Source: Poa pratensis (taxonomy: Eukaryota; Streptophyta; Magnoliopsida; Poales; Poaceae). Taken from it: a stretch of 64,000 bases of DNA. Under the pieces are notes generated by a model. The model was not told where the DNA came from. It ran no database searches and was given only the letters and a program-made list of their open reading frames with translations. The stretch is from assembly GCA_947311845.1 (NCBI GenBank), contig CAMZMU010000034.1, forward strand, positions 90,214,723 to 90,278,722, read 5' to 3'. How positions within the stretch are numbered: position 1 is the first letter of the stretch; every line of letters starts with the position of its first letter. Below, piece by piece: positions 9,590 to 22,876 of this stretch. The translations under genes and the position numbers were made by a program.

Positions 9590-12500
9590 CAATCCAGGAA
9601 GATAGTACAGTGCAAGGCATTTAAAGAGACCACATCCCCAAAAATAGTTAGGCAGTTGCTGTAGAACTGCGGGAAGTGTGAGGGGCATATGCCATCCAAT
9701 GTGCATACTGCATACATATTCCATTGACGTGATTTAAATACACTGATCAACTTAACAAACAATTGGATATTCATATAAAAATAGTATGGAAGGAAAATAA
9801 ACGTACTCGCAAGATTGGCATATAAATCAGGCACTAAGGTTCTCACCTGAATAAAAAGAACCACTAAAGCTGGTTGAGGATAAAAATGGATTCTAATCCT
9901 CTTGCTAACAAACGAGATGCTTATTGTAACAACACCATGCCAATTTTTTGTGAATTGCCATCCCTATGCCATCATGAATAACATAAAGTTCGGAATGCTC
10001 CAACGTCACGGATGCAAGTTGAGTACCAAGCAGTTGATCTAGCACCAGACACCATCACAGCTAGTTGAGGATAAAACTGCCACTTATTATCACATGAGGT
10101 GGTTACTAAAAATACAATCAGGCTACATTTAGCTGAACTGTCCATCCCGTATGTTATCATGGAGAACAAAAGAACATGTGCTAAAAAATGATCAGAGTGC
10201 TATTGTCTATGTATGCCCATTTAGGATCCACCTAACAATTCACAATCGATACATCCAGTGAATCAGTGATAAAACCTGTCGACCCCACATCTATCAATGT
10301 AGACATGTATGGAACTTTTTCCCCAATAGAACAGCCCAGTTCCTACACGTTGAACTCTCCTCGATCCTCGTTGTAACAGAGATGCGTACGTGGTAACGTG
10401 GCGGACGACCGCTACTAATGCAGTACCACAGTGCTGCTACTGCTGCCACTTAGTGTACCGCTGCTGCACACCGCAGAGACGAGGGAAACGCATGGTGGCC
10501 ATCATCAGCGGTGGTGGAACAGACAGGCACAACCAGCTAAGCTCCTTGCGCTACGGAAATCTGAAAACCCTAGATAAAATGGATCCTACGGCGCGCTCTG
10601 CACATGTGCACGAGTAGCCGGAAACAGTAGTGAGGCAAGTCACGAAGGAGAGGAGGAGTGGGGCTGTACTGTACCGTCGTGGTGGGAGACAGGGGCATGC
10701 CAGACATCGATGCCTAAGGTACGAGGAGCTCGAGATGGTGGCAGCGGCGCACAAATTGGCATATACATCAGCCTTAAGCTGCTCAGTTGAATAATAGTTA
10801 CTACACCTACACCAAGACAAAAATTTCTGAACTGTCCACATGTATGCCATCACGAAGAACATAAAATTCAGAAATTCCCAGTGATATTCTCTATGTATGT
10901 CCAATTAGCACTATACCCTAAGTAGGAGGAACATAGGATCCATCTCACAATCCACAACCGATACGTGAAGTGGTACTATCTGTGAAACCATGCGCACACA
11001 TGTATGAATTATCCCCCGAACAGGACAGCCCAATTCCTACATGATGAACCCTCCTCGGTCCTTGTTGCGACAGATGTGCGTACGCGGCGGAATCTCGCTT
11101 GTAGTGCAATACGACAGTACTCCTGCTTGTCTCTGCTACTCTGCTGCCATTTGGGGTACCTCTGCAGCACACCACAGAGACAAGCGAAACAGGCGGTGGT
11201 ATCATCATCGGCAGTGGAACAGACAGACACGTCCAGGTAGGCTCCTCGCGCTAAGGAGATCTCAAAACCCTAAATGAAATGGACCCTATAGTGCGAGTTT
11301 TACCTGTGTATGAGTAGCCGGAAACAGTAGGGGTGCGAGCCGCGGAGAAGAGAGGGTGTGGAGCTGTGTGGTAAAGTGGTGCTGGAGGAGGACGGAAAGC
11401 CAGAATCAGTGCCTTGGATTATCCGCCAGTTGCGAGGAGGAGCTCGCGTCTGGAGGCGGTGCCAATAGAGCAATTGGCATCCTTAATACTTAGCATTTGA
11501 AGAGACCATCTCCCCAAAAATAGTTAGGCATGCAAAATTGTGGGCAGTGTGAGGTCACATGCCATCCGATGTGCATACCGTATACATATCCCGTTGAAGT
11601 AGTTTATAATCCCTGATCCACTTATTAATTAACCGGCTATCATATTCATATAATCATAAATATGGTACACACACATGCATTTTGAGTTGAGCACAACAAG
11701 ATTGGCATACACATCAGCCATTAAGGGCTCACTTGACTAATATGGTTTTGCTACAACTACACCCGGAAAAAATGCTCTGAACTGTCCATCATTTATACCA
11801 TCACGGGGAACATAAAATTCAGAAATGCTCACAATGCTATTCTCTATTTACGCCCAATTGGCATTGCTTCCTTGTATGAAATATAGAATCCCTCTCACAA
11901 TTTACCACTGTTACATACAGAACAGTGTTGCAATTTGGAGAACCCCGCGTGTTCTAACACACACACATATGAATTTGCCGCCCAGTAAGGCGGCCCAGAC
12001 ACTACACGCTGAGCCCTCCTCGACCCTCACTGCGACAGAGGTCCGTAAAGGGCAGACTACCACTACTAGCGCAGTACCACGTTGCTGCTGCTACCACTAG
12101 TGTACCACTGCCGCCACACCGCAGAGCACTGGACAAGGGGAAACACGATGTGGCCTTCATCAGCGGCGGTGTAACGGACAGGAAGTGTTCCTCACGCTAC
12201 GGAGATCTCGAAACCTAGTTCAAATTGTACCCTATGGCGCATGGTACAAATGCACACGAGTAACTGAAACCAGTAGAGAGGCGAGCCATACATCAGCGCC
12301 TTGGAATATACGCCAGTAGGAGCTCATGTCCAAAGGTTGTGGCATTGGCAGCGATAGAGCGATTGGCAGCCTTAATAATTAGGTATCTAAAGAGGTCATC
12401 GCCCCAAAAAATAGTTGGGTCTGGACAACTGTGCCTATTCTGAGGTGCACATGCCATCTAATGTGCTTGCATACTGCATGCATATTCCATAGAGGTGGTT

Positions 12501-13260
12501 TATAATCCCTGAATCAATTAACAAGTAACCAGCTACCATATATAGTCATAAACCCGGCAAAACACAACATCCATTAAGCTGCTCATTCGAGTTGGGCACA
12601 ACGAGACTGGCATACACACAGCCACTAAGCCGCTCACCTGGCTAATACGGTTTACTCACGAGGCCAAAAATTTCAGAAATGTCCTTGGCTTATGTTATGT
12701 CATCACGAGAACATAAAATTCAGAAAATGCGCACAATGCTATTCTCTTGTATCTATCTATGACTAGTAATTGGCATTACCCCCAGTATGACATGTAGGCC
12801 TCTCGCAACTCACCATTGACACAATTGGGGAACCCCGCGTGCTGTAGTTCGTTCACACGTATATGAATTTGCACATCAGTAAAGACGGCCGGCCGAGATC
12901 CTACGAGCTGAGCCCGCCTGGACCCTCACTGCGACAGACGCGCGTAGACGGCGGGCTAACGCTACTGCCGCGCTTCTGCCACCACTACTCGCGCCACGGA
13001 AATCTCGAAACCCTAGTGGAGTCGGACCCTACGGCATGCACACGGTAGGCGGAAACAGTGGGAAGGGCGAGACGGGAAGTGGATAAGGGGGCCCGTACCG
13101 TGTGGTGGAGGAGGCGGCGCGGCGCTGGACATCGGTGTCCTGGAACAGACAGATGGACGCCTGGGGGAGGAGGGAGCTCGCGTTCGGCAGCGGCGGCGGC
13201 GGCGGTTGACTGCCGTGACGGACGACGAGAGGAGCGGAGAGGAGAGGCGGAGCGATTGGT
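9590..13260. repeat. Degenerate tandem array, ~0.7-0.95 kb units
   Basis: At least four diverged units can be aligned by eye. A segment with CCCCAAAAATAGTTAGG and CATGCCATC.ATGTGCAT occurs near 9640, 11510 and 12400. A segment with AACATAAAATTCAGAAAT occurs near 10860, 11810 and 12710. A GC-rich segment with GAAATCTCGAAACCCTAG or close variants occurs near 10555, 11260, 12200 and 13000, each followed by a GGAAACAGTAG-like piece and then an ACATCG.TG.CT piece. Unit spacing is roughly 700, 945 and 800 bases. The last unit (12.9-13.26 kb) is the most GC-rich and gene-like. Read on the minus strand, the conserved piece carries CTAGGGTTTCGAGATTTCC, reminiscent of a telo-box 5' leader of a plant gene. 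Confidence 0.75.
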
Positions 13261-13420
13261 GGAGCAAACTGATAGAGTGGGGAGATTTTTGGGAGGGTTT
13301 AGGTCGGGAGGGAGGCGGCCACGTGGGCCGGCGAATTTCAGCTGGATCGCGCGCGCGTATAGGCCCGTTGGAGAACGGAGGCCCAGGTTTTCCGTAGATG
13401 TAACCCTTCTCAAAGTAACA
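13013..13420 (-). other. GC-rich possible first exon/promoter of an unknown gene
   Basis: On the minus strand there is a CT-rich leader, a GCC triplet run, a possible short coding start (MSSAAPPPPPH) followed by GGTACGGG, which could be a splice donor, and then CTAGGGTTTCGAG. Similar but more decayed versions sit in the other array units. I do not recognise the protein, and no second exon can be placed with confidence because the downstream side consists of the array. The start is a guess from the reading frame and the leader. Confidence 0.3.
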
Positions 13421-13794
13421 TAAAGTAACAATGTAACACAATCATCTGAGTCCTCGAGTAAGCACATGTGCAAATGTGCAATGCAAAGCTAAAATGGTTA
13501 ATTCAGATTGCAATAAACTTGTGTCGCTCGTAAACGATCAAAAGGTTTGCATGCTTTTCAGTTAGCTTGGTTGTACGGTTCTTCTTTTTGGCTTTACGTA
13601 CATTGAACACACCAATCTTCTATGTAACATAGATAAGCATCTGGACACACCATATGCAACTTGCCCGGTTGTTCAATCACCAAGTCACGATTGACATTTT
13701 TTGTTGGCAATTGAGGTATCACAAAAAAAAAAAAAACCGAACACTTATGGCACTAGTAGAAAAACCATCTTTGGTCCAGGGCCGCCCCAGCCAT

Positions 13795-14000
13795 TAGCCC
13801 CGGTTCAGGTAAAAACCGGGACCAGTGCCTGGCACTGGTCCCGTTCGAGTTGCCACGGCCCTGTGGACCATTGGTCCCGGTTCGGTTGGGGTATTGGTCC
13901 CGGTTCTTGGCACGAACCGGGACCAAAGCTCCAGAGCCAGACACGTGGCGTGCGGCGGACTTTGGTCCCGGTTCGTGCCAAGAACCGGGACCAATACCCC
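13795..14000. repeat. CACTA subterminal repeats
   Basis: Multiple copies of GGTCCCGGTTC and its complement GAACCGGGACC, some forming perfect short hairpins (for example 13966-13993). In this superfamily such arrays bind the element's second protein (TNPA type). Confidence 0.8.
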
Positions 14001-14394
14001 TTCCTGCCTATAAATAACCCCCACCCCCCTTCACTCCTCTAATTTTTTTCTCTTGGATTGGTGGGAAGTGGGTGCTATTTTTTTTTTCCTTTGCCACGCA
14101 CAAGATGTGTTCGATGAAATGCCCAACCCACACTTAAGTTCACACAAAATGATATCCTCGGCCGAGGTTAGCAACTTTATCCTTTTCGTCTGTAATTGAT
14201 ACAGAAATATTGCACGTGTCGATGTACGGTGGTCATTTCACTATTCAAGATGTTATTGTAATGGTATTTGATAAACTTAATTATATATATGAGCAGATGG
14301 ATGCACGATGCGATGGATGTACGGCGAACGACGCAGTTCCGAGTTTATTGCAGGCCTGCATAAATTTCTCGATGTGGCTGAGGCAAACAAAGTG

Positions 14395-15975
14395 AATAAT
14401 TTTATGCCTTGTCCATGTGAGAAGTGTCGGAACGTCAGGGATACTCTGACCCGAGAACCATTCAAGACCACGTGATTCGGAAAGTTTCATGCCCAGCTAT
14501 AATTGTTGGACCAAGCACGGAGAAAGAGGGGTTACGATGGAAGACAATGAAGAAGAGGAGGATGATGACAACTATCCTATGTTCCCTGAGGAATGCGGTG
14601 ATACTGTTATGGAAGACGTTGAAGAAGAAAGAGGTGAACATCGGGCATCAGATGAGCCCGCTGATGGTCTTGGTGGGTCATTTCTGATGCAAAGCGAGAA
14701 TGCGATACAGAAAAGAGAAGCTAAAGTTGAGGCCATGCTTGAGGATCACAAAAAGTTTGTTGTACCCAAACTGCGAAGATGGCAGCACAAAGCTCGGTAC
14801 CACACTGGAACTGCTGAAATGGAAGGCAGAGACTGGTTGTTCTGACAAGGGATTTGAGAAGTTACTGAAAATAATGAAGCCGAAGCTTACAAAGGATAAC
14901 GAATTGCCCGAGACAACATACGAAGCAAAGAAGGCTATCTGCCCTCTAGGATTAGATGTGCAGAAGATACAAGCATGCATTAATGACTGCATCCTGTACC
15001 GCGGTGAGTACGAGAACATGGATAAATGCCCGGTATGCAATGCACTGCGGTACAAGATAAACAAGATGACCCTGGTGATGTTGAGGCGATTACAGCCCCC
15101 CCGGAAGAGGGTTCCTGCTAAGGTGATGTGGTATGCTCCTATAATACCACGGTTGAAACGTCTGTTCAGAAACAAAGAGCATGCCAGTGTTGCGATGGCA
15201 CAAAGAAGAGCGTAAGAAAGACGGGAAGTTGAGACACCCCGCCGATGGGTCCCAGTGGAGAAAAATCGACAGAGAGTTCCCGACATTTTCAGATACGCAA
15301 GGAACTTAAGATTTGGTCTAAGTACAGATGGCTTTAATCCTTTTGGGAGCAGAGCTCCAGTCATAGCACTTGGCCCGTGACTCTATGTATCTACAACCTT
15401 CCTCCTTGGTTGTGCATGAAGCGGAAGTTCATTATGATGCCAGTGCTCATCCAAGGCCCGAAGCAACCCGGCAACGACCATTGATGTGTACCTACGGCCA
15501 TTAGTTGATGAACTTTTGCAGTTGTGGTCCGAACCAGGTGTACGTGTGGAATGAGCACAAACAACAGGAATTTGACCTACGAGCGTTGCTGTTCGTAACC
15601 ATCAATGATTGGCCTGCTCTTAGTAACATTTCAGGACATCAAACAAGGGATACAATGCATGCACGCACTGTTTAGATAAGACTGAAAGTATACATTTGGG
15701 AAACAAGAATGTGTACCTGGGGCATCGTCGATTTCTTCCGAACAGTCCATGCCGTAAGAAAGCCCGGCAAGCATTTCAACGGTGAGGCAGATTGCCGGAA
15801 GAAGCCTAACCTCCCTGATGGTGATGTTATATATGACATGGTCAAGGATTTAGAAGTAATCTTTGGAAAGGGTCCTGGCAGTCTATCTGTTCCGAATGAC
15901 GCTGACAACCACGTACCCATATGGAAGAAGTGCTCTATATTCTGGGAGCTACCCTATTGGAAAGTCCTAGAACTT
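14395..15975 (+). pseudogene. CACTA TNP2-type transposase, frameshifted and 3'-truncated
   Basis: In order: a CPCEKCRN...HVI motif and YNCWTKHGE, typical of the Transpos_assoc domain at the N terminus; an acidic linker (EDNEEEEDDDN); a TNP2 block with CPLGLDVQKIQACINDC and ENMDKCPVCNALRYK; an IIPRLKRLF block; then the segments shared with copy 1 up to WKKCSIFWELPYWKVLEL. Several single-base shifts split it (near 14480, 14820, 15120, 15210, 15475 and 15640). The C-terminal third, including later conserved acidic residues, is absent. It cannot make an active transposase as read. Confidence 0.85.
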
Positions 15976-16241
15976 TAAAATAACTATAATTAAAATATTT
16001 GTCCACCAAGTATTTGTTCGTAGGAACTTTATAAATAACTATAACCATACAGCACAATATTAAGTAGTACCAACTGTGTGATCAAACAGCGGGTATGTAA
16101 TCACAAGAAGGGAAAATCTTCATTTCAACACTATACTCATAACAAGGTCGGATTCAACAACTTTAGAACTTTCCTAATTGATGAAACACCAACTTACAAG
16201 TTCAAGTCTTAGGTACAATTTTTTATATAAACTCAAGAAAC

Positions 16242-17929
16242 TTATGGCTGGATCCAAACTGGCGGAGGCCAATTCAATCTTAAAGAATTAGGAGGTAGTA
16301 TATCATGAAACTACTGTCTTCCATATTGAAAATAGAAACCTGCCGCACGCCTTGGTCAATCAAAAGCCGTCGATCTGAAAATCTCTTGGAGAAGGTATTA
16401 TGATTCAAGTCATCTGTATGGTAGATGCTATTGGGTATAATGTTGGAAGTCCTTCGTCGAAGCAAAAATGAAGTGTTTGAAACCCGTGAACAATGTGTGG
16501 ATCTTTGAGATTGTGTACTCTCGCGAGTTTTTGCTTAAGAAAATCAATTTTGTAGACCACAAAGCGGCGGTCACACGCTCCTTCTCTTTCTCCTCTTCTT
16601 CATCCATGTCTGCTCCCCATCCATGTTATCTTTCACTAGCGCGCCTGCATTGCCACCACCTCCTCCTCCACTGACACATCTCCAGTCTCCTCGTCCTCCT
16701 CTTCTAGTGAGACAACATTCTCCACTTCCTCCTCGTCGTCTTCCTGCTCTTTCACTGAAACATCTGCATTCTCCACCTCCTTTTCCTCCTCCTCCTCATT
16801 CTCCTCTTCCACTGACGCACATGCATTCTCTACCTCCTCCTCGTCCTCCGATGTTTCCGTATCTGTCCCCAAATCCTCGTCCACCACTTCTCTATTTCTT
16901 CGTGATCCTCTCCACATCTGATTCTACTCTCCTCCTCGTCATCCTCCCACTGTAACGCTAGCGCCACCATGTCTACCGTTTCCATTATCTCATTGACTTC
17001 ATCATCATCGTCGTCGTCATCGTCATCGTCATCGTCCACCACCACCACCTCCTCATCCTCAAGATATCGATCCCACCTCCATATCTGGAAAAAATTGCCC
17101 CATGGCGCTTGTACAATATACTTACTGTCGGTCGCATAATACCTCTTGTTTTTGTAGACGATATTCACCAATGCAGATGGTCCATGGAGATCAATGGTAT
17201 GCACATCGGCACAACCTCGAAGAGCATAGAATAAGCCATCACCGCTATCATAACAAATATCAACGTAGTGCTTGCATTCTTCATGTGTATCAACCCAAGT
17301 CCACTTAGTGTCCCCAACCCTAGCATAGAGAGTAGTCCGTGAGGCTCGTGTGCCCATACCACGATGCAATTTTTACTGGATGGATCACACGACATGGCTA
17401 CGGTCTCGTAGAAGCAAAAGCGACCTTGTTCCAGTGAAACTCCATGTGGCCTTACTTCCCGGTGGAAATTACACCGCCGTGTCCACGTAAATAAGATCGT
17501 AGCCATCCAGTTTGCCTTGTTCGTCATAACGGAGCTTGACGTTGTGCATGGTTTCCGGTGGCGGCATGAAGACCTGAGCGCCGGTAATGGGTTGACGAGG
17601 ATGAGATGCGACCGCTCGTCCGCGGTGATGAGCCAGCCGTGGGAGGAGCCCATGACGTACCGGGAGCGGAAGGCAGGGCCTGGGATGGTGACGTGGCAGA
17701 CCTTGTCTGTAGCCAGGTGGTGCAGCGTGGCCGTGCCGTCGTCTCGGTCGGCCGCGGAGTAGACCAGGCAGGGGCTCTCGTGCGGCGAGGGCAGCCGGAA
17801 CCGGCGAGCTTCGAGATGGCTGCGGCGCCATGAACGGCAGACACCGCCCGAGCTGAAAAGATCCGGATCTGCAGGGCCGAAGATGCGAGCGAGCATGTCT
17901 GCAGGAAGCTCGGTCCAGTCGCAGCCCAT
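16242..17929 (-). CDS. F-box protein with DUF295 domain, copy 2, frameshifted
   Basis: Same gene as at 988-2683. This copy is open from the start through the HGWLITADERSHLILVNP region to about 17475. It then shifts into the frame carrying VGDTKWTWVDTHEECKHY and the 12-Asp run, shifts again into the acidic CASVEEENEEEEE stretch, and ends at TAA 16242-16244. The F-box helix has lost one codon-scale piece relative to copy 1 (IFG-PADPDLF versus IFGTLQIPDLF). Breaks at 17475 and about 16900 differ in exact position from copy 1. The CACTA remnant lies immediately downstream (convergent), within about 270 bases of the stop. Confidence 0.75.
16999..17041. repeat. Triplet repeat coding for an aspartate run, copy 2
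   Basis: About 12 consecutive Asp codons on the minus strand, one fewer than in copy 1. Confidence 0.85.
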
Positions 17930-18018
17930 GTTGTTGACGCTGGAGCTTCCCCGGCGACCAAGACGGCAGTTTTCTCCATGGGTTGCAGGTCAGATGGGTA
18001 CGTACGCCGGGAGGGGGG

Positions 18019-18569
18019 TGATGCATGTAAAATGCATACATGAACTTTGCATTATATCACTTATATTTTAATCATATTTGCATCATATAAGGGTTATATA
18101 TTGTTTTATATTGATTTTGGGAATATTTCATTGTTTCCTTATTTTTCTGGAATTAACCCTGCACAGGCAGAAAACCCTATTTTCTATATTTTGATGTTTC
18201 AGGGACCCAAACGACGTCCAAATGACCTAAAATTTACGAGCATCAGTTTTTGGAAGGAACAAAGCGTGGGAGCGAAGCAAGCGAACAAACGGAGACCCGA
18301 GGGCCAAGTTGAGTGGGCCCACGCGGCCAGATTCCTTGGCCGCGTGGGACCCATCAACCTGGGCCTCGAAGCTCCGTTGTCGTCGATCTTTTTTCCCGAG
18401 CCTCCGTCTTGACCTAAAAACGACTATAAAAATAGTCTCCGACGCCCTTCGGAAAGGAGCGCCGCCGAAACACAGAAACCACGAAACAGAGACCTGGAGT
18501 TGCAGATTGGAGGGGGAAAACTCCGGCGGGGCGCTGCCGGCCTGGTCTCCATCTTCTCCAACGACTTCT
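18019..18569 (+). repeat. Truncated 5' LTR, copy 2
   Basis: Identical break point to copy 1 (after CGACTTCT, followed by AGGCCCATTG), so the deletion is older than the duplication of the block. Confidence 0.88.
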
Positions 18570-19856
18570 AGGCCCATTGCCACACCTGAGATAAAATCTG
18601 ATAGTTATGAAGTAATCATAGTTTGTTGAACTTGATAACTAGGGAACAATTTGGCGGTAGTGCTATGGAGGATGCCTCTATGCATCTTCATGATTTTGTT
18701 GAAATATGTGACATGCAAAATTTAAAAATGTGGAAAGTGATATTCTAAAACTGAAGTTATTTCCTTTCTCACTTAGAGGAAAAGCTAAAGAGTGGTTGCA
18801 TTCATTACCTACTGGTAGCATTAATTCTTGGGATGATCTAAAAGAAGCTTTCATTAAGAAATATTATCCCCTGTTAAAATTTTGCAAAATAGAAACAATA
18901 TTCTTTCTTTTAGGCAAAATGAAAATGAACATGTTGCCATGGCTTGGGATAGGATAAAACTTATGCTTAGAACTTGTCCATCACATGGGGTCAACGAATG
19001 GACCATATTACACTCTTTTTACAATGGTCTAAATTACATGTCTAGAAATATTCTTGATTCCGCTGCTGGAGGGGCTTTTATGGGAAAAACTATAGTAGAA
19101 GCTAAGAACATATTGGAAAGTATTTTGCAAAACTATAGTCAATGGCATACTGATAGAGCACCTAATCCATCTAAGAAAGTAAACTCCATAGAAGAAACAA
19201 ATGATTTGTCATCTAAAATGGACACTATTCTTGCTTTCATTAATAAACAAAATATTGAAAATGTGCCTTTGCAAGAACTAGTTGGTAATAATCCTGAAAA
19301 TATTGATGTTAACTTCATTAGGAACTATGGTAATAATGGGTATGGTAATAACAATTATAATTCCTATAATAAAGCCCCATATGTTCCCAACAACCGTCCT
19401 TCTATTCCATATCCTAATGCTAGTGATAATAATTGGAAGCCTATGCCACCACGTAATGATAATTTTGAGGCTAATAAAATTCTTATGGAACAAGTTGCTA
19501 GTCATAATACCATGATACAAGAGTTGAATAAGTCTGTTGCTTCTATTAGTTCTGATATTAAAGGCTTACAACTCCAAACTGCAGGACTAGACAAAGCCTT
19601 GTCAAAACTAGCTGATAACCAAGCCACTTTATTGAGTATGTCTGCAGGGAAACCACAAGCACCACCTATGGTTGGAATGAATTCTATTAATATTGCTGAA
19701 AATGTTCCTCTTACTTTGGAGGAAACTCTTAATGAATTATTGAACTATCCTGAATATTTGTTGCCATTTATGTCTCAACTTGTTGGATTAAAAGAAGAAG
19801 TTAACGAAACTGAATATGATGAATCTCTTCTGTTAATTGAGTTAGAGAAAAGTTGA
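18570..19856 (+). CDS. Retrotransposon Gag, copy 2 (5'-truncated, frameshifted)
   Basis: Same capsid-type protein as in copy 1. The main open part is 18882-19856 and runs without a break through the position where copy 1 is shifted (SAAGGAFMGKT). Conversely this copy is broken at about 18870, where copy 1 is open (KKYYPPVKIL). It also keeps two codons (LN) lost in copy 1 near 19730. The alternating lesions suggest base-calling errors or independent decay. Confidence 0.85.
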
Positions 19857-19866
19857 AGAAGTTAAA

Positions 19867-20501
19867 ATGCTTAGTGAAGTCAAGGAACCATTACTTGACT
19901 TAGAGAATTGTAGCTTGCATGAATTAATATCTATCTTACAAAAATTTGCAAGTGATCCTTCCATCAATGTTAACCAAGCAGGTTTTGGTTCTTATATTGC
20001 TAATCATGTTTTAAAAGAAAAGATTGCTAGGTACAACCAAGAAGCTATGATACCACCTAAGCTTGGGGATATTGGATTCCCAAAGTACTAGTAACCATTG
20101 GAAAAGAGACACACCATGCTATATTAGATCTAGGATCTAGTGTCTCTGTTTTATCTAAAGAATTATATGAAGTACTTGAATTAAAGAATCTTGAAAAATG
20201 CTCTATTGAACTTGCACTTGCTGATGATTCCATTAAACATGCTTTAGGAAAAGTAAGTGATGTTATGGTAGAGTTGCATATGACATTTGTACCTGTTGAT
20301 TTTCTAATCATGGATATGGGGAATAAAACCTCTAGTCCAATTATTCTTGGAAGACCTTTTCTTCGTACCACAGGTGCTATCATTGATTCAAAAGAAGGGA
20401 ATGTGAAGTTTCAGTTTCCACACAAGAAGTGCATGGAACACTTCCCAAGGAAGAGGGACACATCAAAGTTCAAGCTCCCTCATGAGCTTCGTCCACAATA
20501 A
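19867..20501 (+). CDS. Aspartic protease region, copy 2 (one frameshift)
   Basis: Same retropepsin as copy 1, with DLGSS near 20130 and ILGRPFLRTTG near 20345. A one-base loss near 20073 (GATATTGGATT, where copy 1 has one more T) splits it into an open 5' part (19867-20091) and the 3' part. Confidence 0.82.
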
Positions 20502-22876
20502 ATATCAAGTAAGAAGCCTAGCTACATGGCTATAAAGAAAGCGCTTTACGGGAGGCAACCCGGTTGTTTTTATTTTGATTTTTTTGTGTCCTCTTGCTGT
20601 AACAAGAGACTTAGTTTTTAGTTTTGTTTCTGGAATTTTTAATAAAGTGCCAAGTTTTACCTATTTTGGTTTGAAAAAGTTGCTATTTGCATTCGGAGAT
20701 TTTATTCCAGCACGAATCTGTGCACGGTATGATTTTTAATTCCTATTCTGTAACTCCGAATGAGCTGATATTTGAACTGTAGTTGCAACTTTTCATCCTC
20801 TGTAAGCATGAATTTTTCAGAATTTTTGACATATTTAAGTAGGGTAGAAAAATACGTTTTGCTGCTGCTGTTTTTCTGGACAGATTCTGTCCCATTTTGT
20901 TTGATGCATTCTTTGAACTTTTAACTTGAATCTTTTTGATCCAATTGAGTTTATAAGTAGGCATACAACATTATACACTTTCTGGACATTCATATGAATT
21001 TTTGTTTAAGGATTTTGCAGCAAGAATTCATTTGTCTATCACTACTAATGTCACCCCACAGAAAAGAAATGGGAGAAACGGTTTTTGAAGTTTTTTCACA
21101 GGGATTAGAGGAGATGCACCAAGAGCTATCCAAGGATGGTGAAGACCATAAGCTTGGGGATGTGAAGACAACCCCACTGGACCAACACACTCTCGGTTTG
21201 CACACGTCTAACTTCTGTTTTTCGATCAATGCACTTTATCGCATAAACTTGGAGCGTCTTTTATTTGCTTTTTATTTCGGTTTGATTTTGTCTTGAGACC
21301 ACCACTATCATTATATATGAGAGAGCTACTGGAAATTTGGGTTGAATTAAGTTGGATGCTATTAAAAAGATTGGGAAAGGGATGTTTGAGTTGATTCAAA
21401 AAGATACATATAGTTGCATGATTCATATGCTTTTAATGAATATTAATTTGCAAGTGTTTTATCAAGAGCTATCTTTTATTCATGTTTTGATGCTGAATGT
21501 TACTTTACTTTGTTTAACATGGATTGGTTAGTTCTATGGACACTTATGCATGCATTTAGACGGTCAACTTTCTCCCTCTTGCTAGCCCAAAAATTCCAAC
21601 AAGTAAAAACTTGTTTTCCAACACCTTCAACCAAAGTTTTTCCAGTGAGTCCACCATATCTACCTATTAGCTTTATGCTATTCCGAGTATGTTTATCATG
21701 TTATTTTGTATTATCTATACTTCTGAATTAAAATGCTTATGTTATTGATTGTTATGGGAAAAGTTGGTTAAAGAGCTCTCACGAACTTGATGCACACTTA
21801 CTTTTATTGCACTTAATAAACATGACCCATTGTGATTAAAATTATGAAGTTGTGAGCTTGACAAGAGTCTTGGTTGGGAGTTAGCTCATATGTGCTGTCA
21901 CATGGCAAGCTTTCAACGTGCTCTTTATATTTTGTTGATATCATGTACTTTTGTTTATGGATGCTTATCATGGTGCCAAATAAATGTGGAAACTTAGTAG
22001 TTTAATGAGTTTGTATAAATGGCTAGAGAGACGCCTGGGCCGCTAATCTAAGCCATGCATCATTCATGGTGGAAATTTACTTACATGCTATGGTGAACCT
22101 TCAGTGATGCACCCCACAATAAAAAGCTATACCAATAGTAAATAAAAAGGGTGTGGAGATTGTTCATTTTGTTTGTTTGTCTTGTCATTTTGACATGGGC
22201 TTGTTCCATGTCCTGGGACAAGAGGTACCCCAGTTGACGCTCTTGATGACGCTATTATATTACTTACAATGACCTTAACTTGAACTTGCTTTTGTGTCCC
22301 AAGTTGAGTAACACCGTGGTGTAGGTACTCGTATTCACGGGGCATGAGACATTCAACCCATACTTTGTCAAGCATACTACTCATATTTGCTTTCACTTTA
22401 AACTTTAACCATTCAAGATGCTATGATAGGGGTAATGAGAGCTTGACACCAATGAATACCACATTGCAAACATTAACTTAAGTAGAAGCATTTGGAAGTT
22501 AGATGAAACTTATTCATGTTTACCTCTACTCATTTATATATCTTTCCAAAGTGTCCACCTTTTATATTCAGATTTACAAGAATACTCTATGACCATTATA
22601 GGATGTTTTTACTTTTCATTATGCATACATTTGGTCCATAGTACTTTCTTCTATGTTACACTTTGTGAATTATCATTGAACATCCTTACATTGAATATTT
22701 GATATCACTTCATAATCTATCTTGTATATTGCTACTCCTTTGAAGAATGAATCATTTGACTCTATGTAGCAATAGTAATCATCTTTGATATCCTTTGATA
22801 GTATTAAATTGCAAAGTCCATGTTAGTTTTATCACCTTCATACTCGAGGACGAGTATAGGTTAAGCTTGGGGATGT
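20502..22876 (+). other. Non-coding 3' internal region, copy 2
   Basis: Contains the GGGAGGCAACCC module near 20551-20563 and ends with the CTCGAGGACGAG and AAGCTTGGGGATG polypurine region before the LTR. No gene seen. Confidence 0.7.

Larger units (their letters stand above)
13751..15975 (+). mobile_element. CACTA (En/Spm) DNA transposon, 5' part
   Basis: Begins with the terminal inverted repeat CACTAGTAGAAAAACCATC, preceded by TGG. It continues with a ~250-base subterminal region full of GGTCCCGGTTC repeats in both orientations, and then the transposase gene. No matching 3' end (TTTTCTACTAGTG) is found before the F-box gene, so the element is truncated around 15975 inside the transposase. 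The same truncated end is present in copy 1 at about 715. Confidence 0.85.
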
